Below are positions 41,506 to 50,368 of a stretch of 64,000 nucleotides of DNA, piece by piece. The stretch lies in contig NZ_VCIW01000007.1 in the NCBI RefSeq assembly GCF_005765165.1, positions 1 to 64,000 on the forward strand. Reading direction: 5' to 3'. The notes under the pieces are model-generated. The model searched no databases. It saw only the letters and a list, made by a program, of their open reading frames with translations, and had not been told where the DNA came from. The first letter of the stretch is position 1; each line of letters opens with the position of its first letter. The stretch comes from Paenibacillus antri. Lineage in GTDB: Bacteria > Bacillota > Bacilli > Paenibacillales > YIM-B00363. Both the position numbers and the translations under genes were made by a program.

Positions 41506-42732
41506 ATGCACAGCCGAGTGAGGCGCGCACCGATTATCCTGCTGCGATCTTCGTGGCAAGTGGTGAACATCGGAGACATCGCGCATACGCCGGGCGCGTT
41601 GGCCTTGATCGAACGCCGCTTTCCCGAGGCGGAAGTCATTCTGTGGGCGTCGGACGACCTGACCGACGAGGTAGCCGCGATGGAGCATCGGCGGTTTCCG
41701 CGGCTTCGGATCGTCAAGGGGAGGATCGGCGAAGACGGGCGAGTCGAAGGACCGGAGCTCGAGGAAGCGATCGCCTCCTGCGATTTCCTGCTGCATGGAT
41801 CCGGCCCATGGCTTGTGGCGAGCGACGACGTCGCCGCGTTCCGCAAGCGAACGGGGAAGCCGTACGGGGTGTTCGGCATCTCGTACGACGACGACCCGGC
41901 GGTGACGGAGCTGCTGAGCGAGGCGGAATTCGTCTATTTCCGCGATACGGTGTCGCTCGAGCGTGCGAAGGCCGCGGGGGTAGCTTGTCCGATCATGGAA
42001 TTCGGCCCCGACGCGGCATTCTCGTGCGACGTGCGGGACGACGAGAGGGCGGAGCGATTCTTGGAAGCGAACGGTCTCGTCCCGGGCGCCTTCCTCTGCT
42101 GCATTCCGAAGCTGCGATATACGCCCTATTGGACGATCCGGAATTCCCCCTTCGACGCAACGAAGCATGCGCGCAACGAAGCGATGAAGGAGCATGATCA
42201 CGCGCAGCTGCGCGAAGCGATTCTAGCCGTCGTCCGGGAGACGGGCCTTAAGGTGCTGATTTGCCCGGAGGATCGAACGCAGGTCGCGGTCGGGAAAGAG
42301 ATGCTGTACGACAAGCTCCCCGACGATGTGCGCTCCAAGGTCGTATGGCGGCCGAACTTCTGGTCGACCGACGAGGCGATAAGCGTATACGTCCGTTCCG
42401 CCGGGCTGTTCGGAAACGAGATGCATTCCCCGATTCTATGCGTCGCGCACGGAGTGCCGGCGATCGTATGCCGTTGGGCCGAACAAACCGTGAAGGGCTG
42501 GATGTGGCGCGATATCGGACTCCGCGACTGGCTCTTCGATCTGGACAACGAGGACGAGGCGCGGCGGATCGTGCCGGCGGTGCTGGAGATGGCCCGGCAT
42601 CCGGAACGCGCGAAGGCGCGAGCGGCGGAAGCGCTCGTCTACGTGCGGGAGCGGCAGCGGGCCATGATGGAGACGCTGGAGGAGGCCGTCCTGGCGAGCG
42701 TCTCGCGAGCGGGGAAGGGGGAGGCCGAATGA
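41506..42732 (+). CDS. polysaccharide pyruvyl transferase-family protein
   Basis: The protein has 408 residues. The early NIGDIAHTPGALALIERRFP region, the acidic FLLHGSGPWLVASDDVAAFR turn and the C-terminal FGNEMHSPILCVAHGVPAIV segment match the CsaB/pyruvyl transferase group. Known members add ketal-pyruvate to cell-wall polysaccharide, which binds SLH domains. Within this degradation locus it could instead act on a related sugar. It is first in an operon with two secreted proteins; its stop overlaps the start of the next gene (ATGA). The substrate is not known. Confidence 0.78.
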   Translation: MHSRVRRAPIILLRSSWQVVNIGDIAHTPGALALIERRFPEAEVILWASDDLTDEVAAMEHRRFPRLRIVKGRIGEDGRVEGPELEEAIASCDFLLHGSGPWLVASDDVAAFRKRTGKPYGVFGISYDDDPAVTELLSEAEFVYFRDTVSLERAKAAGVACPIMEFGPDAAFSCDVRDDERAERFLEANGLVPGAFLCCIPKLRYTPYWTIRNSPFDATKHARNEAMKEHDHAQLREAILAVVRETGLKVLICPEDRTQVAVGKEMLYDKLPDDVRSKVVWRPNFWSTDEAISVYVRSAGLFGNEMHSPILCVAHGVPAIVCRWAEQTVKGWMWRDIGLRDWLFDLDNEDEARRIVPAVLEMARHPERAKARAAEALVYVRERQRAMMETLEEAVLASVSRAGKGEAE

Positions 42733-44807
42733 GCGCATGGACGAAAACGGTGAAAGGAGCCGCGGCGCTCGCCTTGCTGGCCGCGGCGATCCTCCCGGCC
42801 CCGCAGAACACGGCCGTCGCAGCCGAGCGGGCGCCTCACGCCGCGGAGCAGCAACAAGCGCTTCCCGTGTTCGATCAGCACCTGCTGCTGTCGGCGCTGC
42901 AGGAGCCCTACTTAAAATATAAATTCATGACGCCGCCGACGGAGCCGAATTATCAATTCGACGGCGGCTACGTCGAAACGTACGACGCGAACGCGGCGCT
43001 GTTGTACCTGTTGTTCTATGCTTTCTATTATCCGAACGAGACGATTCTCGAGTACAACGTAACGGAAGAGGTCCGCAAGCGGATCGAGTTTATAGTAAAG
43101 CCCGGGGCAAGGAACGAGCCGCCCAGCGCGGGCGGCATCACGGCGAATTGGCACTACGCGGCCGCCTATCAGACGATCGTGCTCGCGAAGCATATGCCCG
43201 AGGTGTGGGACGCGATTCCCGAGGACGCCAAACGGCGGATCGACCTGATGATGAAGGCGCAGCTCATTTCGTCCAACTTTATTATGAATCCCGCGAACGA
43301 CGCCAAGACGCACGCGACCGGGCAAGCGGGGGGCATCTATTCCAACCCGAACCACTGGGAGAGCTACAACGCGGTGTATCAGCTTGCGCTGCTGTATCAC
43401 GGCTCTCTCGAGGCGGTGAACGAGGCGCTGACGACCACGATTCCCGACGAAGCGGCGTACGAGGCGTTCTTGGCGGAGCTTCATGCGAACGGGTTATGGA
43501 ACATCTACGATCAATGGAGCTACGGGCAAGTGAAGGACTTCTATCTCGGCATCGACACGACGACGTTCGACGAGCGCTTCCATACCGAGCCCGGCTACGT
43601 GTCCGGCGCGAGCCATCCGATCCAGGATTGGCAGCAGGTCAAGGATCGCGGAACCATCCCCTTGGATCAGAGAATCGTCACGCCTTACGAATCCTGGCCG
43701 ATGTTTCGGGAGACGGCGAAGTTTTTCTTCCAGCATCCGGTCGGCGAAGTGGAGATGGACGCCGGGGAACCGATTCCATACGCCGGCGGGGCGACTTGGG
43801 GCGATCCGAATCGGCTGGAGCGGAAGCTGACCGGTCGAGTCGTCGATCCGCACGCGCGGGAGCGACTGCCGAACCGGGGCGAGATCGGCATGGCGTTCGA
43901 GTACGATGCGGGAAGCAACGGCGAGCGAAGCAACCACAATTATGTGCTCGAGGGCTTGCTGCCGATGCTGCCGACGTCCTTCGTGCTGAAGGCGCTCAGC
44001 CGGAACGATCCGGACTTGTGGCCGTCGCAGTCGAAGCCGGAGGAGGTGGCGGAGGTGGAGCGCCGCATTCGCGTCGGGATGACGGACATCGTCTACAAGG
44101 GGACGCACGGGTACTTTTCCTACGACTATAGGAAGCTAGTGACCGATACGACCAACGGCGAATGGAGATATTACGACGTCGAATACGACCGCGTCGCCAC
44201 CGAAGACGATAAAGCGATCGCCGAGCGGGAGTTTCCGGTCATTCGCGCCTATAACGCGCCGCGGATCGGTTACGATTATCTGATAGGACTGTACAAGGCT
44301 ATGTTCGAAAATGAACCCGGCCGCGCGTACAACGCGGACGTCCGACTGTACCGCGGCTCCGACGCGAAGGCGCCCGTCGGCCATCCCGCCTCGCTGAAGG
44401 TCGGCGAGCGATTCTTCGCCGTCATCGAAGCGGACGAGGTGCGGCAGGCGGCGGGAATGGAGCTGACGCTGCGCTACGATCCGGCGGTCCTGAAGATCGT
44501 CGCCGCGAACGGCGAAAGACGCATAGGGCATCTCTTGCCCGGCCTCGACCTCGTCGCGATCGACGAGGCGGACGAGGCGAGCGGAACGATCCGCTTCTCC
44601 GGCGTCTCGACAGGGTATACGGCGACGACGACGGCGAGCGGGAAAAACACGAAGCTGTATCAGGTCGAATTCGAGCTGCTAAGGGAGAAGAAGGATCTCG
44701 GCATCGTCCTCGAGGAGCTTCGCTTCGTCGACGCCGGGAATCGGCAGTTCGCTCCGGAGTTCCGGCGAACGCCGCCGGCCGCGAACGAGAGGGGGGAGCG
44801 GCAGTGA
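42729..44807 (+). CDS. secreted protein with helical-barrel region and cohesin-like C-terminal domain
   Basis: The protein has 692 residues, with a signal peptide ending near AVAAE (about 33). The large middle part (residues 45-540) is rich in Trp, Tyr and His (GITANWHYAAAYQTIVLAKH, then SNGERSNHNYVLEGLLPMLP) and looks like an alpha-toroid of a polysaccharide-active enzyme, but I cannot name its family. The last 130 residues (QAAGMELTLRYDPAVLKIVA, SGTIRFSGVSTGYTATTTAS, LYQVEFELLREKKDLGIVLE) match a cohesin-type fold. The next gene ends in a dockerin-like module. Translation is coupled on both sides by 4-nt overlaps. Confidence 0.72.
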   Translation: MSAWTKTVKGAAALALLAAAILPAPQNTAVAAERAPHAAEQQQALPVFDQHLLLSALQEPYLKYKFMTPPTEPNYQFDGGYVETYDANAALLYLLFYAFYYPNETILEYNVTEEVRKRIEFIVKPGARNEPPSAGGITANWHYAAAYQTIVLAKHMPEVWDAIPEDAKRRIDLMMKAQLISSNFIMNPANDAKTHATGQAGGIYSNPNHWESYNAVYQLALLYHGSLEAVNEALTTTIPDEAAYEAFLAELHANGLWNIYDQWSYGQVKDFYLGIDTTTFDERFHTEPGYVSGASHPIQDWQQVKDRGTIPLDQRIVTPYESWPMFRETAKFFFQHPVGEVEMDAGEPIPYAGGATWGDPNRLERKLTGRVVDPHARERLPNRGEIGMAFEYDAGSNGERSNHNYVLEGLLPMLPTSFVLKALSRNDPDLWPSQSKPEEVAEVERRIRVGMTDIVYKGTHGYFSYDYRKLVTDTTNGEWRYYDVEYDRVATEDDKAIAEREFPVIRAYNAPRIGYDYLIGLYKAMFENEPGRAYNADVRLYRGSDAKAPVGHPASLKVGERFFAVIEADEVRQAAGMELTLRYDPAVLKIVAANGERRIGHLLPGLDLVAIDEADEASGTIRFSGVSTGYTATTTASGKNTKLYQVEFELLREKKDLGIVLEELRFVDAGNRQFAPEFRRTPPAANERGERQ

Positions 44808-47338
44808 ACGGAAGCGTGACGATGCGATCGAGATCCCGTTGGCTGTATTGCGGGCTTGCGATCCTTTTCCTACTAGGAAGTTTATTGTCCTATGCACCTG
44901 CCCGGACGGAAGCCGCGGAGCGTCTGACGGCGACGATCGTTCCGACCGAGGATACGTTCGCTTACCGCGACAGCAACCAATCCGCTAGCCCGACCTTGGT
45001 GTCTCGGTACAACGGCGGCGGGTACGAACGGGTTTCATATTTGAAATTCGACCTGTCGAATTTGGCGGGAATGACGGTAGAACACGCAACCTTCAAGGTG
45101 TATCTGATCCGCACCGAGGGCATGGGCGACGTGGGGGCGTTCGGCTTGACAGATAACGATTGGTCGGACGACACGGTGCATCTGACGAACGAGGACGGCA
45201 CGTTCCGCAGGCCGAGCGAGGAAGGGCGGACGCTGCTTGGACGCTATGCGTTCAATACGTCCGGCACGAACGCCGTGGGCGCCTGGATCGAATACGATAT
45301 TGCGGCGTACTTGAACGAGCGGCTTCAAGACGGAGAGACGGCCGCGACGGTGATGCTGAAGAACTTCTCCTACGCCGAGTCGTCGGCTACGGCGGGTCAG
45401 GGATTCGCCTATTTCGGATCGTCCGAATCGGCGAATCGGCCGACGATCGAGGCCGTCTATTCGGAGGGCGGGACGGCCGGCGGGCCGCCGGCGAAGCCGA
45501 CGGTCGTATTGGCGGGGATCGAACCGTCGCCTCCGACGATTACGCTCAAATGGGCGGCCGCCGCTCGCGCGGCGCATTACACGGTCAGCCGTTCCGTCTA
45601 TGAGGAAGGCGCATTCGTCGCCCTCGACGGCGCCTTGCGCTCGATGGAGGACGGGGTGTACTTCGACGATTCGACGGTGCAATCGGACCGGGTTTACGGT
45701 TATAAGGTAACGGCCTATTCCGAGGACGGCTCCTCCGCGGAGAGCGACGTCTTGGTCGTGACCGTGCCGCCGTTCCTCGGCCCGGGAGACGAGACGTCGG
45801 CGTCGTTCGCGCCGACGGACGACGCATATATCAATCAAGCGAACGAGAACGCGTACTTGAATTTCGGGAACCGGCAAGAGATGATCGTACGTCACAACGC
45901 CGCGTTCTGGAAGCGGGTCGGCTACGCGAAGTTCGACCTGGGGGCGCTGGTCGGAGTTACGGACGTTCGGAAAGCGACGCTCCGTCTGTACTTGAGGGAC
46001 GTCCAGAGCGGGGGCTCGATGGTCGGGCTGTACGCGATCCGAGACAACGCATGGAGCGAAGCGGACATTACCGCGTTCGACGTGCCGAGCGAGGAAGGGA
46101 AGGAGCTGATCGGCAGCGTGAACGCGCTCGCCGGCGTCCCGACGAACGCTTGGTACGAGATCGACGTCACGCCTTATATCCGGCAGCGCTTCGCCAACCA
46201 CGAGCGGGAGCTGACGATCATGCTGCTGGGCGGCTTGGATGCGCAGCGGTCGCAGGGCTACGCGTACTTCGGCACGAAGGAAAGCCCGAACGGGCCCGGC
46301 CTGACGATCGACTACGTCATTCCGGATCGCGTGCCTCCGCTCGAGCCGCCCGCGCCTGCGGTGCTCGAAGCGACCGGGACGAACGTGACGCTCGGCTGGC
46401 CCGTGGTTGCAGGCGCGGCGAAATATCGAGTGTACCGGAAGTCGGAGGGGGAAGCGCAGTTCGCCCCGCTGCATGCAGGGACCTATGTCGAAAACGGGAC
46501 GGTGTACGCGAACGATGCGAGCGTGGAATTCGGAACGAGCTACGAATATCGCGTCGACGCCATCGGTCCCGGAGGCGACGCGTTGTCCGGACAACCGGTG
46601 CTAGCGTCGACCCCGCCTCTGGAGCTGGCGGCCCCGATGGGGCTGCGCGAGACGTTGAACAAAGGGGATGCGTTGGCGTTGGCTTGGGAGGCGGTGCCTT
46701 TCGCGACGTCTTATGAGCTGTACAGATCGCTTCAGCCTGAGGACGGCTACGCGCTTGTCGCCGAGGTCGCCGAGACCGCGTTCGAAGACGAGGGCCTGGC
46801 GTTGGACGCCAGGTACTATTACCGTTTGAAGGCGAAGCGGGGGCGTTACGAATCCCCCTTGTCGGAAGCCGTCGCGATGCGGACGGAGCGGTACGCGACG
46901 ACCGTCTTCGGCCGCGTCGCGCTGGAAGGAGCCGCCGATCACGGCGGCATCGTCGTGCGGCTGTCGGTCGACGGTCTCGAAGCGAAACGAGCGGTAACGG
47001 ACGCGGCCGGGAACTTCGCGCTGTATGCCGTGCCGCCCGGCGCGTACGAGCTCGCGTTTACGAAAGCCGCCTATCTGAAGCGGATATCGGCGGACGTGAC
47101 GGTGGAGCAGGCGGATGTCGACGTCGGGTCGTTAGGGGAGCTGAAGCTCGGGGATCTTAACGGCGACGACCGCATCGATCTGTCGGACCTCCGTTTGATC
47201 GCCGCGGCGTACGGGAACCGGAGCAGCTCCGTCGACTTCAACCCTCTCCTTGACTTGAACCGCGACGGCCGGATCGACCGGGCCGACGTAGACCGGCTGC
47301 TCGTCCATTACGGAGCCGCGACGGGGCGCGGCGACTGA
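44804..47338 (+). CDS. secreted DNRLRE/FN3 protein ending in a dockerin-like domain
   Basis: The protein has 844 residues. A signal peptide is followed by a DNRLRE domain (EDTFAYRDSNQSASPTLVSR), a fibronectin III domain, a second DNRLRE domain (DDAYINQANENAYLNFGNRQ), two more fibronectin III domains, a carboxypeptidase-regulatory-like domain (VFGRVALEGAADHGGIVVRL) and a C-terminal pair of calcium-binding repeats (LGDLNGDDRIDLSDLRLIAA and DLNRDGRIDRADVDRLLVHY). The repeats are the duplicated EF-hand-like pattern of a dockerin. It probably displays or docks with the cohesin-bearing protein of the preceding gene. The start is GTG 44804 within the previous stop; ATG 44822 is also possible. Confidence 0.8.
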   Translation: MNGSVTMRSRSRWLYCGLAILFLLGSLLSYAPARTEAAERLTATIVPTEDTFAYRDSNQSASPTLVSRYNGGGYERVSYLKFDLSNLAGMTVEHATFKVYLIRTEGMGDVGAFGLTDNDWSDDTVHLTNEDGTFRRPSEEGRTLLGRYAFNTSGTNAVGAWIEYDIAAYLNERLQDGETAATVMLKNFSYAESSATAGQGFAYFGSSESANRPTIEAVYSEGGTAGGPPAKPTVVLAGIEPSPPTITLKWAAAARAAHYTVSRSVYEEGAFVALDGALRSMEDGVYFDDSTVQSDRVYGYKVTAYSEDGSSAESDVLVVTVPPFLGPGDETSASFAPTDDAYINQANENAYLNFGNRQEMIVRHNAAFWKRVGYAKFDLGALVGVTDVRKATLRLYLRDVQSGGSMVGLYAIRDNAWSEADITAFDVPSEEGKELIGSVNALAGVPTNAWYEIDVTPYIRQRFANHERELTIMLLGGLDAQRSQGYAYFGTKESPNGPGLTIDYVIPDRVPPLEPPAPAVLEATGTNVTLGWPVVAGAAKYRVYRKSEGEAQFAPLHAGTYVENGTVYANDASVEFGTSYEYRVDAIGPGGDALSGQPVLASTPPLELAAPMGLRETLNKGDALALAWEAVPFATSYELYRSLQPEDGYALVAEVAETAFEDEGLALDARYYYRLKAKRGRYESPLSEAVAMRTERYATTVFGRVALEGAADHGGIVVRLSVDGLEAKRAVTDAAGNFALYAVPPGAYELAFTKAAYLKRISADVTVEQADVDVGSLGELKLGDLNGDDRIDLSDLRLIAAAYGNRSSSVDFNPLLDLNRDGRIDRADVDRLLVHYGAATGRGD

Positions 47339-47351
47339 GGCGCGTCATCAT

Positions 47352-47407
47352 TTGCGCATCGCTGCACAGGTTGCACATTTACACCGGGACGTCCGGCTTT
47401 CCATAAT
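47352..47407 (+). promoter_or_regulatory. promoter of the FAD-protein operon with AraC-type sites
   Basis: TTGCGCAT (47352-47359), TTGCACATTTACA (47371-47383) 19 nt later and CATAAT (47402-47407), again 31 nt after the proximal site start. Confidence 0.75.
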
Positions 47408-47449
47408 GGGTACAGTCGAATCTAGCAAAGTTTCCGAGGAGGTTGCGGT

Positions 47450-48292
47450 ATGGCACAGGCACAGACGCATTGGGACATCGAGACGCTGATCGTCGGCGCG
47501 ACGTTCGCGGGCATCGGCTTGGCGTCGGGAACGAGAGCCGGCGCTCTGATCGTAGATCGGGAGATTACTGTAGGACATGAATTTCTGTACGCGTTTAAAC
47601 ATGGGGAAAATTGGCGCGCCGACGGCTGCGGGCGGTTCGCGGCGGCGTTCCGCGGCGAGCTGGTCGAACGCGGGCTGCTGACGGCCGAAGGGCGGGCGCA
47701 TCTGGGCGGCGTCATTCCGGCGCTGTATCGTCTGACGCGGGACGCGAAGCTGCCGGTGCGGTTTCTGACGGAGCTCGCGAACGTCGAGCCGTTGGACGGC
47801 GAAGCGGGCGGATACGCGGTTACGTTGTTCGACCAGTCGGGCTTCCGCGACCTTCGCGTCCGCCGCATCGTCGACACGACGTCGACCTGTCTGTCGAAGC
47901 CGGGCTTCGCGCCGGCCGCAGGGGTGCCGAAGCGCGTGAACGCGCTGCTGCATGCCGCAGCGGCGGACGCCGCGCGCCTCCCGATCGAGGCGGACGGCTG
48001 GCGCGTCGAGCCGGGGCGGTACGACTCGGAAGCATACTTAAGCCTGCCGGTCTCGCCGCAGGACGATTGGACGGCGGCGCGGGCGAAGCTTCACGCGTTC
48101 TGGGCCGCAAAGCCCGAGGCGCTGCAAGGATGGACGTTGGCCGTCGTCGCGGATCAATTCGACGCGACGCCGCCGCCGGGGCCGATGCGGATCGGCCGCG
48201 ATTGGACGTGGCTGCCGTCGGCGGCGTTCCCGCAGCCGCTCGCGGCGCTCGATGCGGAAGCGAGTTTCTCGGAATGGGGGAATGCGGTATGA
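47450..48292 (+). CDS. Rossmann-type FAD-protein fragment-like protein
   Basis: The protein has 280 residues. The N-terminus IETLIVGATFAGIGLASGTR resembles a dinucleotide-binding beta-alpha-beta unit but lacks the classical GxGxxG spacing, and the C-terminal half of a normal flavoprotein is missing. I do not recognise the family. It overlaps the following FAD-dependent oxidoreductase by 4 nt in another frame (ATGA), so it is not a broken part of that gene. GAGGTTGCGGT precedes the ATG. It might be a partner or regulatory subunit of the oxidoreductase. Confidence 0.6.
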   Translation: MAQAQTHWDIETLIVGATFAGIGLASGTRAGALIVDREITVGHEFLYAFKHGENWRADGCGRFAAAFRGELVERGLLTAEGRAHLGGVIPALYRLTRDAKLPVRFLTELANVEPLDGEAGGYAVTLFDQSGFRDLRVRRIVDTTSTCLSKPGFAPAAGVPKRVNALLHAAAADAARLPIEADGWRVEPGRYDSEAYLSLPVSPQDDWTAARAKLHAFWAAKPEALQGWTLAVVADQFDATPPPGPMRIGRDWTWLPSAAFPQPLAALDAEASFSEWGNAV

Positions 48293-50217
48293 CGATCACT
48301 ATAGGGGAACGCAGGAACGGGGTCCAAGTCAGCCGCCCTGCGGCGTTCGCGCCGGCCGAGACGTACGACGTCATCGTCGTCGGCCTCGGCACCGCCGGCG
48401 CGCTCGCGGCGATCGCCGCGGCGGAACGCGGCCTCCGCGTTCTAGGCATAGAACGGCTGAACGCGATGGGCGGCACGGGCACGCTCGGCGCCGTCGTCGG
48501 GTATTACTTCGGCAACAAGGGCGGATTGTTCGAGGAGATCGACCAAGAGGTGCAGCGGCTGTCGGGCGCCGCGGCGTATACGAAGGCCGGCGGCGTCAAC
48601 GCCGATCTGAAGAAGCTGGCGCTCGAGCGCCGCGCGCTCGCCGCGGGCGTCGAGCTCCGCTACGAATGCACGGCGGTCGGCGTGTACCTGGAACATAACG
48701 AAGTGCGAGGTCTGCGGTGGATCGGCCCGAACGGGCCGGACGAAGCCGGCTGCCGCATCGCGATCGACTGTACGGGCGACGCGGAGATCGCGGCGATGGC
48801 GGGCGCGTCGTACCGGAAGGGGCGGGAGCTCGACGGGAAGGCGCAGCCGTTCTCGAACGCGCTCGTCTGGATCAACGACGGCGCCGTGCACACGTTCTAC
48901 ACGGATTCCGGGTACGTCGACGTCGAAGACGCGGAGGATTACGCTCGCGCGGTTCTCGAGTCGGCTTGCGTACACACGCACCAGCCCGAGCGGTTCGAGG
49001 AGCGCCGGAAGTTCGTAAAGCTGGCGCCGCTGCTCGGCGTCCGGGAAGGCCGGTTCATCGAGGGGGAGCGGCAGGTGACGTTCGCGGACTTCTTGGACGA
49101 CAAGGAGACGGAGGAGCCGATCTTCTACGCGTACTCGAACGTCGACAACCATGGCAAGGATATGGCGTTCGAAAGCGAAAACCAACGCGACTGGATCGTG
49201 GCGGCCAGCCTCTGGGGACTGAACTTCTCGGTGCCCGTGCCGCTCGGCGCGCTGCTGCCGAAGGGAGTCGGCCGCCTTCTCGTCGCCGGCCGCGCGCTTG
49301 CGGTCGACCACGATCTGGCGCCTTGCGTCCGCATGAAGCGGGATATGCAGAAGTGCGGCGAGGCGGCGGGGCTCGCGGCGGCGCTCGCGATCGAAACCGG
49401 CGTCCCGTTGACCCGGCTGCCGTACGAATCGCTGAAGCCGCGCCTGCTCGAGAAGGGCTGCCTGCTGGCCGCGAACCATAAGGGGATGCGCGACGGCCAG
49501 CCGTCGATGGACGAGGCGATGCCGTCGATCCGTTGGCTGCGGGACGAAGCGGACATCCAAAGCGGCCTCGACGGCGAGAAGCCGGGCCTCGCGATCTGGT
49601 CCGCGAAGCGGCTCGGGGGCGCGATGCTCCCGTCGCTGCGGGCGTGGGCGGCGCAGACGGAGCGCGTCCATCTGCGCCGGCACAGCGCCTTCGCGCTGGC
49701 GCTGCTCGGCGACGAGGCGGCGCTGCCGGCGTTGCGCGAGACGATGCGCGAGCGCGACGGCTTCTTCCCGAAGACGAGCCGGAAGTACAATCAGGCGCGA
49801 GGCTACGCCGCGATCTACTTGCTCGGCAAGCTGGGCGACGAGACGGTCGTGCCGGAGCTGATCGACATATTGCGGAGCCGCGAAGCGTTCAAGAACGTAT
49901 CGACGGACGTCGAATTTATCAATCATGACGACGAATACTTTTTCCAATATTTTACCTTCGCCTTACGAGCCTTGTTCCAGATCGCCGATCGGCACCCGGC
50001 GGAGCGCGAGCGCGTCATAACCGCCGCGAGGGAAATCGTCGACGAGCCGAGCTTCGCGCTCCATGTGACGATGAAGCCGTCGAAGGACGTGAACTTCGAT
50101 ATGGCGGATACGATCCGCGGCGTCGTGCGGCGGCAGGCGGAGGCTTGGTCGACGTCGCAGCGGCAGCGCGAAAACCGCGTCGCGGCGCGGCCGGGAGGTT
50201 CCGACGTCACCGAATAA
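48289..50217 (+). CDS. FAD-dependent oxidoreductase with HEAT-like C-terminal region
   Basis: The protein has 642 residues. The FAD-binding motif is YDVIVVGLGTAGALAAIAAA (residues 26-45), followed by NAMGGTGTLGAVVGYYFGNK and a C-terminal FAD contact (GVGRLLVAGRALAVDHDLAP) of the FAD_oxidored family (PF12831 type). The last 200 residues are helical repeats (LRRHSAFALALLGDEAALPA, then ARGYAAIYLLGKLGDETVVP) like HEAT/PBS-lyase repeats. Relatives often occur in sugar-catabolic loci of Paenibacillaceae. It may oxidise a sugar or its acid released from the polymer; this is inference. Confidence 0.86.
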   Translation: MTITIGERRNGVQVSRPAAFAPAETYDVIVVGLGTAGALAAIAAAERGLRVLGIERLNAMGGTGTLGAVVGYYFGNKGGLFEEIDQEVQRLSGAAAYTKAGGVNADLKKLALERRALAAGVELRYECTAVGVYLEHNEVRGLRWIGPNGPDEAGCRIAIDCTGDAEIAAMAGASYRKGRELDGKAQPFSNALVWINDGAVHTFYTDSGYVDVEDAEDYARAVLESACVHTHQPERFEERRKFVKLAPLLGVREGRFIEGERQVTFADFLDDKETEEPIFYAYSNVDNHGKDMAFESENQRDWIVAASLWGLNFSVPVPLGALLPKGVGRLLVAGRALAVDHDLAPCVRMKRDMQKCGEAAGLAAALAIETGVPLTRLPYESLKPRLLEKGCLLAANHKGMRDGQPSMDEAMPSIRWLRDEADIQSGLDGEKPGLAIWSAKRLGGAMLPSLRAWAAQTERVHLRRHSAFALALLGDEAALPALRETMRERDGFFPKTSRKYNQARGYAAIYLLGKLGDETVVPELIDILRSREAFKNVSTDVEFINHDDEYFFQYFTFALRALFQIADRHPAERERVITAAREIVDEPSFALHVTMKPSKDVNFDMADTIRGVVRRQAEAWSTSQRQRENRVAARPGGSDVTE

Positions 50218-50232
50218 CCATCGCTGCATGAA

Positions 50233-50312
50233 TTGCGCATCGGCGATTCTCATCGAATGCGCAAGGAATAACAGGTTGCTTATCTACAGCCGCGCCGCGC
50301 CCGGGGTATAGT
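50233..50312 (+). promoter_or_regulatory. promoter of the ABC importer operon with AraC-type sites
   Basis: TTGCGCAT (50233-50240), ATGCGCAA (50257-50264, 19 nt before the proximal site), proximal TTGCTTATCTACA (50276-50288) and TATAGT (50307-50312), 31 nt after the proximal site start. Confidence 0.75.
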
Positions 50313-50368
50313 GGCGGGGAGCCGCGAGAGCGAGCCGGATTTCTACCTATACGGGAGGTCACAAGCCA

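Noticed and set aside
47450-48292. Reading the two FAD-type genes as one frameshifted gene.
   Set aside because: Both have their own N-terminal dinucleotide-binding start and the second has a complete flavoprotein sequence; the 4-nt ATGA overlap is a normal coupling.
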